Below are positions 45,201-57,388 of a stretch of DNA of 64,000 bases, in pieces. Position 1 is the first letter of the stretch. Every line of letters begins with the position of its first letter. Source of the stretch: Quillaja saponaria. Taxonomy: Eukaryota > Streptophyta > Magnoliopsida > Fabales > Quillajaceae. Where the stretch lies: positions 5,828,001 through 5,892,000 of the forward strand of contig CM055617.1 in assembly GCA_029379385.1 (NCBI GenBank). Direction: 5' to 3'. Under the pieces are notes generated by a model. The model did no database searches. It saw only the letters and a program-made list of their open reading frames with translations, and was not told the DNA's origin. The translations under genes were made by a program, and so were the position numbers.

Positions 45201-45744
45201 CCTCCGCCACATAAGACAAGTTCTCACCAGGCCGGAGGGGATTCGTCATGAACAAACCATACTTTTTTGACACGTGTTTATCACCACACGAGCAATTAAC
45301 CGTAACATTAATTGAAACATTTGCAGGTATCTGAGTAGGTTCATAAACATTCACCCTATGAACCCAATCCTCAGTAGTAAGGTTAGAAAAAGTAATTTGA
45401 GCAATTTTAATATAGGTATCACCAAATAAGGTTGTGTAAGAAAATGTATGACCTAAAAAATCACCATTCAAGCAGTCACATGAGAAAGGGACATTAAGTC
45501 TAGTAAAGCTAGGAAGATAATCTGCGTTTGGGACTTTGGGATTGTATTTAAGAATCTCAGAAAATTGTTGGCCAAAAATGTTGCTAATGTAAGAGAGGTT
45601 TGAGCCTTGCCAAACATAATATGAAGCTACAGCAAGCTTACAACCAGACCTACACTTGGCTTGGGATTTGAGAGTTAAAAAGAGGAAGAATAGAAAGGCC
45701 AAGAATATAGATGGTGAAATTTTCTTATTTGGGTATTTGGTCAT
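39235..45744 (-). CDS. CERK1: Chitin elicitor receptor kinase 1, LysM receptor-like kinase (LYK1)
   Basis: This is a plasma-membrane co-receptor for chitin oligomers that starts immune and, in many species, symbiotic signalling. Exons: 45744-45111, 43646-43613, 43509-43505, 43372-43208, 42532-42339, 41545-41456, 40975-40882, 40797-40646, 40562-40471, 39821-39683, 39588-39490, 39399-39235. The signal peptide ends near LKSQA. The three-LysM ectodomain, wholly in exon 1, has the CxxxC (KCRSGC), CDC and CSC cysteine pairs that brace the LysMs. A membrane helix follows in exon 4. The kinase is canonical: [14 protein letters not shown] lysine, [15 protein letters not shown] and the YAQ motif directly after it. 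All exon phases agree and sum to 620 residues with no indels. Exon 3 is only 5 nt. Intron 1 is long and contains a small nested ORF. Confidence 0.97.
41990..42010. repeat. Short interstitial TAACCC repeat in CERK1 intron 5
   Basis: Three and a half TAACCC units lie in the intron between CERK1 exons 5 and 6. This is the TTAGGG-type telomere unit, not the TTTAGGG unit usual in plants, so it is probably a simple-sequence expansion rather than a telomere relic. Confidence 0.8.
43505..43509 (-). other. CERK1: 5-nt coding microexon of CERK1
   Basis: Minus-strand sequence reads CTCTTTTGCAG, TTCAG, GTAATTGG: a strong polypyrimidine acceptor, five bases, then a good donor. Exon 2 ends in phase 2 (AG) and exon 4 begins with GA. 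Inserting TTCAG gives AGT TCA GGA, encoding Ser-Ser-Gly in LKLSSGISGRA, and restores the frame into the membrane helix. Without it exon 2 to exon 4 is out of frame. No alternative acceptor near exon 4 restores the frame, so the microexon is the only reading that makes a complete receptor. Confidence 0.85.
43747..43911 (-). other. Unrecognised 54-codon ORF nested in CERK1 intron 1
   Basis: An ATG in good context (GCCATGG) at 43911 opens a 54-residue frame ending TAA at 43747, on the same strand as CERK1. It starts [18 protein letters not shown] and ends KPVGATFS. It is distinctly less AT-rich than the surrounding intron, and TGGGCC motifs occur within it (near 43867 and 43898). I do not recognise the family. 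It resembles a mitochondrial presequence in composition (Arg and hydroxyl residues, no acidic residue until about position 38 apart from Glu2). It could be a captured first exon, an alternative CERK1 promoter/exon, or chance. No clear junction to CERK1 exon 2 was found. Confidence 0.2.
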
Positions 45745-47523
45745 TTTTTGAGAAGAAGGAGGATTAGAACTTAGAAGGGTTTTAGAAATAATTTGCAGGA
45801 TGATGAAGAGGTTGAAGCCTAGATTAATGGATTTTGATGGTTTTGGCTTTGTGCTTTAGATGCCTTTTTAGTAGTTTTATACTATACATTATAGTACACA
45901 TCATGCATGATTAGTTAATTAACAATTACTCTTCACTTCGTCATGCTTTGTCCTCGATTTGCAGAGTTTTGAACCGTTCTTCAATACTTTGGATACAAAA
46001 GATAATAATATTAATAATGAATAATAGTAGAGAGAGAAATTTAGTGGTATATGAGATTTTTATATAATTATATATATACTAGTCCTTGTCACACATCTTT
46101 AAGTTCAACTACGTTTTTTTTTTTAATAAGAAATAATGTAAAAAAAATCATAATAATTGTTGTATTAAGAAGAGAGAACGAGATAAGTTTTAGAAAATAT
46201 TGATTTATTTTTTAAAAAAATTAATTAATTGAAGTTAATAATGCGTGAGTTTTTTGTTATTTGTTAATTTTTTATTAAAAAGTTAAAGGATGCCATAAGA
46301 GTATTTTACGTTTAGTATAGTATAGATATAAATATTGATATAGATAGAAGTATAGATATAGATGTAAAAGTATAGATAAATAATAAGTTGGTTATTTTTG
46401 TTGGTATAAGATGTACTTAGTTTGATTGATTTCAAATTTTAATGTAAATAGACTTATTGATAAATTATGTGTAATTAAAGTAAATATCTCAAATTATATA
46501 TGTTTAAATTTTAACAATTCATGTCTTCACTCTTGCAAAATATTTTAAGATAAAAATATTACGACTTAGACAATTTATGTTTTATCAAATATTTTCCGAT
46601 ATTCCATTGTATTTAATATTCATATTATTGTATGAATAGATAGTTCACAATTCATCTGTTGTCAAAATTTAGTCCAGAAGTCATACATTAGTAAGTTTTA
46701 TTAACTTAATAATTAACTGAAAAAAATTACTATATACATGTGTTTTCAACTAGTTAAAAGTATGAGACATGACGCATTGACTGATAAGGAATAATGTGCC
46801 AATCTGGCCTAATATTAATCATTATCAATATAACTTTTCCACAACAGCTGTTAGTGATTTGTGAAGGGAGATGTCTCAATTATATGTCTACAATTAGAAA
46901 TGCTTCCAAGCAAGAAAAGAAACAAGTTAATAAAGAAAATTCTAAAAATTCCGGCTTTACGGAACATTTTCATCTATCTATGATAGTTTTCCCTTAGTGA
47001 TCTCTGCTACAGTAATTTTTTCATAAGAATAACAAAGCAGTAACCTACTTGGGGAACCAAAGCATTCAAATCAATTATATCAACATTAAGTTATTCTGTT
47101 TTACAAGTAGGGTTCTCAAAATATAACTGGAATTGCAGTCTTCAGAAGTTGATTGCCCCAACAGAATTATAAAAGAGAAATCATTATCTTCATGCATAAT
47201 CTATTGAGAAGCTTGTATTTACAGTATACAAGTTGTACACGAGAGGTTTCCCTTAATTACTTTCCAGAGTAAGGAGTCTTTTACCGCATTCGACCAGATA
47301 AACCGGGGAAACTTACCCAAGCTGTCTTTGAGCACATTGTAACAAAGGTTTATATCTAAGAGGAGCCACCACTGCCCTCCTATCTTTGTACAAATGTATT
47401 GACATATTCAGTTGTAAGTTACCTTCACTTTCCTCAACTCATATTATTGACCTGTCTTGAGTCAAAACCATGTATTCCTGCTCTCTCCTAGAAAAAAGAC
47501 TATAACTTGTTACTCCATGTCAT
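45745..47523. promoter_or_regulatory. CERK1 promoter region and MCD 3' UTR
   Basis: The sequence next to 45744 is the CERK1 leader and promoter. The central part (about 46.0-46.7 kb) is AT-rich and contains simple TATAGATA-type repeats near 46310-46380. The right-hand part (about 47.1-47.5 kb) is probably the malonyl-CoA decarboxylase 3' UTR. The open frame at 46794-46997 lacks any family feature. I see no gene. Confidence 0.5.
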
Positions 47524-50500
47524 TCAATTGCTGCAAAGTAAAGCAAAGGAAGAGAAAAAGAAATAAGGAAACGGTTTGTAATGTTAGTGACAAGGTGCTT
47601 TCCCTTAGCCTGGGTAACTAGCATTAATGCAGCGAGTATTACCTCAACATAGTGAGGAGATCATGCGAAGCATTGATATGACCAGTGCTGAAATATGACT
47701 GAGCATATTCTTCTATGTTCTCCAGCCTGCAATTTGGTGTTAGATATGTCCAGATTTCAATGTTACTGAAATAATTGAAAATATGACTCAGTGTACACAG
47801 TTTGATGAACTACACAGTAAAATCCATTCATTCAATTGAAATAAATGCAAACAGATATTCCATACGAAGGGTAACCCATGAGTTTTGATCTGTCAAGCCG
47901 TAGTCATTTGTTTTACTGTAAGGTTCCTACAGTAGACCTACCCTATCATCACCATCCCTTTCACCACCCAAGAATAAAGGGGTAAGAGGAGATTTATCAT
48001 GCAGAACAGGCGATATTATTTATGTACCCAATCCAGTAGGTGAGGAACATGTAGGTGAATATCCTCATAAGTGAAGTGATTATGCTATACTGGTCCAGAA
48101 ACAAAACAAAAGAAAATACATGAAGAATGATTACCTGTAAACATAGTTTACCATGATGCCACCACTTTGAGAAAGGCCTTTTTCTGATTGGTCAGCCATC
48201 CAATTTATTCTTTCAACCATCTGTTCCACATATGAGGAAATTTTGACATGTTAGTCAAAAACAAGTTGTTAAATTGAGGTTATTAATGAGAATTGCATAA
48301 TGACAGTGAAAAACATCTCATCCATATTTGGAGCAAAAAGCCATCCAAAATGTTGAAACACATTAATCTCATCCACATAGTTGATTTCATAATTATGAGT
48401 TAATAATTATGAGAATTACCTAATGACAGTGAAAAAGTACCATCCATATTTGGACGGAAAAAGCCATCCAAGATATTGAAACACATCAAGTTATATATAT
48501 CTAGAACACTACTTGATACACCATTGCCAAAACATGGGAGTTAACGAAACAAGACTATGGTTGTATTACATACCGCCCCATTTTGCAAGTGAAAATTTGC
48601 AACAGAATCAAGAGCTTTTCCTCTTTTCTTCTCTCGCAGAAGGTACCTATAGTCCAAAAGTACAACAATTATTTGTTAATCGCATTTTCCCATTAACCAT
48701 AAGTTCTATGCAAGACTTCAGTAATGCCATTTCCAAAATATCTGATCTTTTCTCCTAGATGATTTAGTCTGCTGTACCTGGCACAGAGTCTCATTAGAGG
48801 GGATTTTAATGCTGAAAGCAGTTCTGGCGAATCGGTCCACTTATAGTTTGCTGAAGTCAGCAAGTTCAACATTACTTCCATGCCATTTTTTCCAGTGGCA
48901 ATATCTCTGCAACTCAATTAATATTAGACAAATAGACACTAGTGATTTTTTTCTTGTTGCAATTCAATCATAACCCAGAAGCAAGGCAAAAAGGTAGCAT
49001 ATTTATGAACAAACTATTCTGAGTTGCTGCAGAAAGTGTTTAGAATGTTCTGAGGACCTCTAAGAAATACATGAATGCTCAACCATTAAAGTTTTAGTTC
49101 TTTTGAAAATGTTCACTATGAGTAGCCAAAGAAAACCAATTAATTCTTTTGAAGATGTCTACTATGAGTGGCCAAAGAAAACCAATTAATTATTGGCTTT
49201 GCTTAGGACTAGACATATCACCTTCATATATACTGGTTAAGACATTCATAGCTAAAGAGAAAATAAAGATGAGATTGTTATCCCTTCTATCAATATGTAA
49301 AGCAATTCAATGACCACCCCCCCCCCCCCCCCCCCACCCACAAAAGAAATGTGATTCAGTACATATAATTTACTTTGCTAATTGCATCAGTGCCTTTTCC
49401 TCGTCTGTTTCAAGTATATTCTCCTGGAAAGCAGAATTAGATCTGTCTGCCAATGACTGTGACATGTCTTCCTCTTCAGCAAGCTTTGTTTGAGATGCCA
49501 ACTTAGAGAGGAGCCATTGCATGAATCCTGGAATGGGGCTCATAGTTGCAAAAGTCTGAGAGAAATAAGATATTAGTTTGTAATAAAAGAGTCAGACCAG
49601 TACCTAGAAGACATACAAGAATTTGAAATTCTGTTATTTCCAAATTTTTTTCGGATTTCAAATGCATTATGATATTCTTATTCTCAGCCTGGCTAGTCGA
49701 GAAATTATGCGGATTGCATGCAACTTATTGATTTGATAAAGTTTTGCATTTGACAAAATTGTGTTGTGCACAGTTCTGGCAGAATATAACAGAACCCATA
49801 TGTCATCACCTTTTGATGTTAAAAAAATAAAGAAAGAAAACAGTAAAGAGATAATGCAACAAATTGAATGAAGAAAGATGTCAAACAATTGGATCACTGG
49901 ATTTGACAATTCTTCCATTAAATCCAGTGAACCCATTTACTTCTTCTGACCTTTTCATTTTGAGCAGTAAACAATGTAATAACAGTATTTCATTAACTAA
50001 CAATATTGACAGAGAGTATGATATCAACCTCCTAAAATTAGTTTTTTAGTTCAGGTGGCCCAGGAACTATTGCTACATATATGGAGTTATGGAGAGATTT
50101 GCATCAAAATGCCACACTGCATTCTCAAAGATGGATTGAGATACTTATTTACATCAATAACTAAAACAATAAAGATGACAAGAAAACCTTAATGTTCTAG
50201 GCAATACAGATAAACTCCAAAGAAGATATCAGGAAAACAAAGGAAACACATAAACAGAAGTAATATGAAGACTAAGACATTATTGGTCACAAGTTCTGCA
50301 TCTCCAGATTTATATAGCCTAGTCGAATTACTGAAATACTTACTGAAATATGTGGCATGTCTTTTTTCACCAAGTGAATGACACGTTTGATAAGAAACAT
50401 TTCCTAAGTTGATCCCTGATAAGCCTGGCTGCAACATTTCAGAATTATGCCATTCAGGTAGATTTATAGAAATAGGCTATTAATATTGAACAGTTTTATT

Positions 50501-53351
50501 GCTGCGCTTATAAAGAAACTAGTAGTGGATAAAGATTAAAAAAACAAAGACATGGTCGAGTAAGAGAGCATCCTTCTTTGTGTAACCATCTCATGTCAAT
50601 CCCCATTTTGCTGAATATTAAGTACCATTATTTCACAGTCAACAGAAGAGATACATATAGATTAAACAAACATTACAATAGCAGGCCACTAAAAGAAACA
50701 AAAAATAAAGGATAGCTACACATGTCAGCAAGATGAAGAAACCCCAAAGTAAGGTGGAACTAGCATTAATATGTAGTGGTTGTACTGAATCTCCACCATA
50801 GAACAATTGCAAGATTAACAATCCAGTAATATATGGTACATGTCTCCATAAGGGTTAATCCCTCTTGTCATTCTTTCTCTTATTTATGCCTCACCTGAGT
50901 TGATGATATGGAGTAAAACAATGCACATGTTGCCTCATGTTCAGGTATAGGAGGATTATCCCACAAAACTTCCTGTAAAACAAGATAATAATAAGTCAGT
51001 CTTGACGAAGTGTGTATTAAGAAAGAAAAAAATTAACCTGTATTGTCTGAGCCACATTCTTCTGGAGCGCAACTTCAATGAAAATAAGGGGTTCACCTGA
51101 GGAAGTTCCGGAAACATACTACAATATTAAAAAGTGAGAATCTCACAAGTTGATAGCATAAAATAGGAACAAAACTATCTACTACCAAGTGTGGAAGGAT
51201 GCTGATACTAAATTTGATTTCCAAGTTATGTGGCATGAGTCCTGAGTCATGAAAACATAAAGCCAAAAGGTATGGTATCCACATAAAGTATGATAACTAA
51301 CATCCATCTAACAATGCTGTCGCTGATCTATGAAAAAGTCATGCTCTGTCATTGATAAACTGATGCAAACTTAATATAATTGAAAGCTGGTGAAAACGAG
51401 TGCTATTAATTATAAAATATTCTAGAGCACGAAGGAAAAGACACACAAATTACACCTTATAGATATCTACTGCAGGACTTGACAAGTCGGATCCATTCAA
51501 GAGGTATCACTAATTATATTAATGATGAAAATTGCCAACAAACAAGGTCTTTTTGAAATGGATAGGATGTTGCAGATAAACCAGAACTACATTTTCAGGG
51601 ACCAGAGGTTAAAAGAATTTCTTACCGGGTATTGCTGGATGAAAATATCCAAAACAACGACGACCGACTCCTAGCCTCCTCTTTAGATCTATAAGATTGC
51701 TGATAGGGTGCACAGCCTGTACAAGATATTGAAAATTGTGGAGACGTTGGGAAGTAACAGCCATACAAAATATGGTTCAGTACATGGAAGAGAAAAGTAC
51801 CTCATAAGCAACAATTTTCTCCAGCAAAGAAGCAGGGTCATCCCATGTGATTTGTTGAAGCTCTAAGGTAGCAGGGCTAAGCCATGTACCTAACTTTTCC
51901 TTCAAATAAGAATCTAACGCTCTCAAAGATGCAATATTCTCCTCTCTGTATTTATGAATAATTAAGTCATCAAATTCTATAACAATGAGTTGGAACTTTC
52001 TTGTTTTTTTGTTTTCTTTCTTTCAGTACTAATTTATACACCTTTTATTTTGATTTTATTATATTGAACTCATTTCCATGTGATTAATTAAGCGCTATGC
52101 ATGCTAGAAGCCTAGTACCTTCATGCTGTACCTATGATAATGCAAAACAAAAAATAACATTTGCAGTCACCCAACTTACCTTGCAGGTAGGAAAACAATT
52201 ATACAACCTATTTCTCTAACCAGCACTAATAGATTAAACCTCAATTTATTCTCAAAAGAGAATTTGTTTTAACTAATCATGTCACAGACCATAATCTTAC
52301 GTGAGAATGGATAGAATATTAGCTCGAAGAATGGATAAAAACTTCAGGCCTCCAGGGTGAGTGTTGAGTCTCTCAAACAGAACTTCGTAGACTGGATTGA
52401 GTGCATGTCTCAAATTTCGCTCAATGCGATAGAAAGATGAAAGCGAAGCCTTCCTCTTGAGCATTGTCCCCTGCAACTAGAATCTTTCAAATCAACTTTT
52501 GCTCGTCAAAGGTCTAAAAATAACAATCAATGAAGAGTAATAAATAAAATATCCACCAAAAACTCACCAGTTGGAACCTCAAGCCCAAGATACTGTTTTA
52601 TCAGTTCACGAACTTGTGCCCTATTGAGATCATACTCTCTGGCAAGAACTAAGAGCAATTTCCGGCGATTTTCATGAGAAAGGCTAAAATAACCCTACAT
52701 CACTATCAAATTATGAGAATTATAGTAACAACCATAGTGAACATAAAAAATAAAAAATAAAGTCATACAATACAAATTTCTCAAGCTACCTGTGAGAAAT
52801 TATTAAGGACATCATCTAGAACTTCTATTTTGTTCATTGATATGGCAGAGTGTAATGACTCCCGTACAAGTTCAAATTCCCTAGACAATAATATATATAT
52901 AAAAAAAAGACTTAATTAAACGCATGGAAATGAGGTCAATATAATAAAATGTGTAAAATTAGGATGAACCTCTCACTGTTTCCCGTGTCACCAAGCATTC
53001 TGTTTCCCTCTTTCTGCATAGGATACCCAGTGGGTTGATTTCCTTGAGAATTGGGTTGCATTTGTTTCAACTCGTTCTGCAGTAGAAACAGGAATTCAAA
53101 TTCAATATCTTGCCACAAATGAAATCAATTCAATTACGCTTTACTAATTCGAGCTGAGAATTAGAAATAAAGCTTAAATTAAAGCATAGAAAATCGAATT
53201 CGGTAGAAATTGTAATGAATTCCATGGAAACAAAAGCAGCACTAGAATGTGACACCCAAATACTTACAGTGAGAGGGGAAAGAGAAAGCTTGGTTGAATC
53301 GTTAGGTCTCATTCTGGCTCGCATCAAAATTGCCAAACCTTTCTTGTTCAT
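47524..53351 (-). CDS. Malonyl-CoA decarboxylase
   Basis: The enzyme converts malonyl-CoA to acetyl-CoA and CO2 and clears malonyl-CoA outside the plastid. Exons: 53351-53268, 53076-52970, 52880-52790, 52694-52568, 52470-52301, 51945-51801, 51716-51626, 51096-51038, 50972-50895, 50428-50344, 49555-49374, 48906-48778, 48646-48574, 48220-48135, 47726-47643, 47530-47524. An N-terminal four-helix domain (LVRESLHSAISMN, HENRRKLLLVLAREYDLNRA, SSFYRIERNLRHALNP) precedes the GNAT-like catalytic domain (ISNLIDLKRRLGVGRRCFGY, GEPLIFIEVAL, CALFYSISSTQPGLSGINLG, MPHIS, SPIPGFMQWLLSKLA). Extra bases at 52451-52452 (exon 5) and 50398 (exon 10) break the frame. Corrected length is about 531 residues. The tail reads LTMLSN if the last intron is spliced, or LTMLR if not; neither is a peroxisomal SKL signal. 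From memory the Arabidopsis counterpart is At4g04320. Confidence 0.94.
48288..48489. repeat. Imperfect direct duplication in MCD intron 13
   Basis: A segment of about 79 bp beginning GAGAATT and containing TAATGACAGTGAAAAA occurs at 48288 and again at 48411, a period of 123 bp. Both copies lie within one intron and differ by several substitutions and small indels, so the duplication is not recent. Confidence 0.8.
49098..49189. repeat. 46-bp tandem duplication in MCD intron 11
   Basis: Unit TTCTTTTGAA through CCAATTAA occupies 49098-49143 and is repeated at 49144-49189 with a few substitutions. It is intronic and without evident effect. Confidence 0.85.
49317..49335. repeat. 19-nt C homopolymer in MCD intron 11
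   Basis: An uninterrupted run of 19 C residues is flanked by ACC and ACCC. In the transcript it is a G-run that could fold or hinder sequencing. Its length should be treated as uncertain. Confidence 0.9.
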
Positions 53352-54570
53352 ATCAGTGAATGAGAATCACCACCGAAATTCAAGCTTTCACTTGGTTTGT
53401 TCGTTTATCGTTTTCCACAACCTTCCGTTTTGGTAGGTTTGGGTGTCACTTTTGCGTTTTACCCTTTTGGAATAACTAATTCCGGCCACTCACGGTGGAA
53501 ATAGTCCCGCCCTTTTTTCGACTTTTCCGTCTTCCTCGTCAACAAAACTGCACGTGATGTCGTTTATTTGTTTCTTTGCCGTTTATTGCTATTGGATCAT
53601 GCGACGTCGCTTTAGAACTATGGGCTGGTTGGAGATACTGTGACAGGCATAGTTCATTTATTCATCAAATTGAGAACCCAGCCAGGTTTTGGGCCAGCAC
53701 AACACAATAGTGTATCATAGAAATTAGAAGTGGCCTGGAATGGAAATCCTTTTGCAGTAATTAATAAAAGAGAAGAAGGTTCTAGTTAGGGCTGGCTCAC
53801 GTGTTGAGTCGCGTGTCGAGTCTTAGCTCAACTAGTTATAGCTGAGTTTGATAAACTCAGTTAGGCTTGTTTGAGTTTTTGAGCCAAGCTCGGTTAGAAT
53901 ATTTAATTTTTGGGCTTAGGATCTATAAATTAGCAAGTAACAAGAAATTTACGAGTAACAAGAACATGTCAGTCTAGAAAGTAATTTATATTTTTACTTA
54001 ATTATTTTAATTATTGAAACTTAGTATACACATAGCAAAAGATATATATTTTTAGCTAAAACAGTAATTAAATCTATAAACTTTCATACAGTGGCCCATT
54101 TAGCAAGGTTATAAGCACCTATACTAAGTGATTATAAGTTATTCAAAATTTATACCTTCTAAGGATATTTTTTACACCATGGATGACATAATTAATTGAA
54201 TAATAAAATTGGAGTTGGAATGACCATTATTGCTTAGCTTAGCCTATATTGATTTAAAATTAAACAAATAGGTTGGTAAATAAGTGAGATTGTCTAATCA
54301 TGTATTAGTTAGTAGTTTTTTTTGTTGTTGTTGATTGGAGGAATCTATGACAGATCACAAGAAGCACATATTGCTTAGTTTACCATCCATGGAAAGGAAT
54401 AACAATTTTCTTTTTAAAGTAGGCTTTTATAAACCATACGAATCAAGCACCTTGGTCGGTTGGTTCATATTCTATGAAGTATGAACATCTTTTTCATTCA
54501 TTTATTTTAATTTCCTTTGGTTGAATTGATAATAAGTTAATATTAGCCTACTTTATATGACACATGAATA
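53352..54570. promoter_or_regulatory. MCD promoter side of the MCD-SRF divergent intergenic region
   Basis: The MCD and SRF genes diverge from this 4.2-kb gap. Near MCD, TGGGCT (53621-53626) and TGGGCC (53690-53695) lie about 270-345 bp upstream of its ATG. Farther right the DNA becomes AT-rich and repeat-like. I see no gene. Confidence 0.5.
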
Positions 54571-54780
54571 AAAGAGAGTCCACAATCTGGTTCAAGTGAT
54601 AAGGTACATTTGAGCTCAATTATTGAGAAGTCTTTGTAATATTAAGAGTTCAAATTCCACAAATAAATACTTGTGAAGAGGTACATCTATGAATTTCAAA
54701 TAAGATTAGTCTCACACGTTAAATGGTGTGGAGGATACTCATGATAAATTTAAAATAAAAAAAATGAAAAAATGGGAGGC
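54571..54780 (+). mobile_element. tRNA-derived SINE-like element, copy 1
   Basis: A box A-like sequence (TGGTTCAAGTGATAAGG, 54588-54604) and a box B-like sequence (GAGTTCAAATTCC, 54646-54658) are spaced as in tRNA promoters. They are followed by a non-tRNA body and an A-rich end near 54760-54778. The body matches copy 2 at 55410. Boundaries are approximate. Confidence 0.5.
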
Positions 54781-55409
54781 AAACCCTACTGTTGCTTGGT
54801 GGTTAAAACTTAAGAATGTGTATTTATTTCATTGATTTACTTGGATTTGAATCAATGTAATTATTCAAAATGTACATAAACTAATCCGGACATATCTATT
54901 ACCTAAATAAAAACAAGCTAACTTAATATTTATAACGAAATTTATATCAATTATTATTATGCTCGCTATAAATTCATGTGACTATTATATAATAATTACT
55001 TACTAATAATTGAATTTGACTTCAACTAACTTTGAAAATCTGAACCTTAAGCACCGATAGAAGTTTAAGTTATCAATACAAATAACAAACATTTCATTGT
55101 CATAGTATAATTAAAATATTAATTCAAATAAATTTAATTATTATGTATAATTTAAAAAGACTCATTCATATTATTCAAACAACACTCAAAGAGATCGGAC
55201 AATGAGAATGTACATAATTCAAATCATTATTGTAAGTTTAAATAATAACAAATAATTTATAAGGATGCTAATTTCTTAAAACCTTTTTTTTTTTTTTTTT
55301 CCAGATTTCCCATTTTAGAAAAGATAAAATAAAATTACATTAGCAAAAGAAAGAAGAAAAAAATATACATAAATCAATATGAAATGTATTTATACCTAAT
55401 AATTTGGTT

Positions 55410-55590
55410 TTTAAGTTTGGTTCAAGTGGTAAGCCATGTTTAAATTCAGTGATTAAAGACTGTCTGTAATGTTATGGTTTGAGTCAGTAAAAAAATACTT
55501 ATGAAGGAAGACAGTCATGAGCTTCTGAACTAGGTGAGACTCAGTTCAAGAGAATATGGTAATAATTATAAGAAACAAAAAAAAAAATAT
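55410..55590 (+). mobile_element. tRNA-derived SINE-like element, copy 2
   Basis: It contains TGGTTCAAGTGGTAAG (55418-55433), a diverged box B (GGTTTGAGTCA, 55476-55486), a body that aligns with copy 1 (AAATACTT-TGAAG and ATGA-TTC blocks), and an A-rich tail near 55574-55586. It is on the same strand as copy 1 and about 0.8 kb away. Confidence 0.5.
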
Positions 55591-55771
55591 ATTAAATAAG
55601 ATTAAGAATATACAAATGCTACATAATATAGTATCCATCACATTTGAATTTTATAACGAGATCAAATGCATCAAGTTAGCGACATAGTATTTGATAAAAT
55701 GTGACGAAAAAGAATCAAATGTGATAGCATATGATTGTCGCATTTGGCTAGCCATTCCTCTTGTAATTACT

Positions 55772-56280
55772 TCAAAAAATTTGAAAGTTAATTGTTCGGG
55801 TGAATACTAAGATAATAAAGTTAGAATTAAAGTTACAATCCAAACTGCACCTCAAGTTTGCTAAAGCATCAGCGCAAATGATTGCTTCCCGGGTGGGTTG
55901 AATTTCATAGGAGGCACCGACAAATCGACAATCATAGTCCATAGATAGTGGCATGGAACATAAAATGTCTTAAAAAACTTTTCATAAGAAATAAAATAAA
56001 GAAGAAAAAAAAAAACAGTGATAGCCAAAGCTAAAAGGTCATCAAAGGTTGCTAACAGTCAAAGAAAGGGATTGACCTGTTTCTATTCCCCACAGACCAC
56101 ACAAGCCACATATCAGAACTGGACATAATAGTCATTTTAACAAATTCCTAAAAGCTGGTTCCAATCAGTCTGCCAGGCCAGGTTCCTTCCCCCCAGGTCT
56201 CAGTCACACCTCTAGTAGTCCATCCCAGAAGCCCACAAAGGCCACAACCAATGGCGTAGAAACTAAAAAGTAGTTGGTTT
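55772..56280 (-). pseudogene. Decayed LINE 3' end (RNase H-like remnant)
   Basis: On the minus strand a frame at 55772-55954 contains REAIICADALANL. It resembles the REANxCADALANLG signature near the end of the RNase H domain in plant non-LTR elements. Upstream, near 56100-56060, another frame reads MWLVWSVGNRNR, similar to the LWxxWxxRN segment that precedes RNase H in these elements. Stops and frame changes separate the two, so it is a dead fragment. The call rests on short motifs only. Confidence 0.4.
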
Positions 56281-57388
56281 GACCTCAAGATGTCAAGCAA
56301 ACCGACAAGGGGCTAAATTTTTTCAATTTAATATAAATATTTTTGAGCCCATAAAACCAAAAATAGTCTACATATAAATAAATTAATTTACATATATCTT
56401 ATTTTAAATAAAAAAATAATTGATGGTCAAGATAATAATTTGACATATCTTACTTAATTTTATTTAATATAAAATAAATATAAAATAAGACTATTTTATA
56501 TCAAAACATATCAAATTATATTTACTTCGGCTTGAATATTTTGACTTAGAGCAATTTCAAATCAAGAGATGATCTGAATTTTCACAACAAGGGCTAACCA
56601 ATTTAGAAATTGTTTAATTGTTTGTTATGGACTATTAGTAGTAATAAGGAAACAGATAACCAACCCTTATTAGTTATATCAACTATATGGTCGCAGGTTC
56701 ATTTGCATTAACAACTATCTCAATCTTATAAACACCAAATACCATCAAGCTGCATTCAATATTTTTGAAATTATGGTTCAATATGCAAAAAAATATCTCA
56801 TTCATCATTAATTACTTGTCAATATTTATTATTCTTATTAATTATATATTTTTTATTCAATTAAAATATATCGAGATTATTCATATTTTGAATATTTTGT
56901 ATAACAATAATTGAGCTTTTCCTACCTACTCTTGTTTTCTCTAGAGTTGCAAATAAATAATATGGTAGATCTATGTACACTCTAATAAACACTAGGTAGA
57001 CTCACTTTTTACTAATAGATAAATGAGTCTCAATAAGCGAAATTTTAAATAATATATTCTAAAAGGACGAGGAAAATCTTATGGTAAAAGAAAACAAGAA
57101 AAAAATACTGACGTGGCGAAAAAGGTGTACAATAAGAATGTGAAATCGAAAGTAAATCCAAAATCCCCGAAAGCGAAAAGAGGGACCCACCTGAAAAGCG
57201 TCATACGTTGCTTGCCTTCTTCAAAATCAGCCTGCGCTTGTTTCCATTAATTATTGTTTTTCTCATTTTTCAGTGTCTCTTATTTTCGCCGACACAGTTG
57301 CTCTCTCTCCTCTTTCCTTTTTACTTTCTCTCTCTTCATCACTCCAAACTTCGAATCTCTATATCAGTCTCTCAGAGTCCCTTTTTTA
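55955..57388. other. Intergenic DNA and SRF promoter
   Basis: Apart from the LINE remnant up to 56280, I see no gene. From 56.3 to 57.1 kb the sequence is AT-rich. The segment near 57.1-57.39 kb is more mixed and ends in CT-rich DNA (57295-57340), typical of a plant 5' UTR, so SRF transcription probably starts around 57.2-57.3 kb. Confidence 0.45.

Noticed and set aside
46794..46997. 67-codon plus-strand frame between CERK1 and MCD
   Set aside because: Intergenic, no signal or family motif, and near the MCD 3' end.
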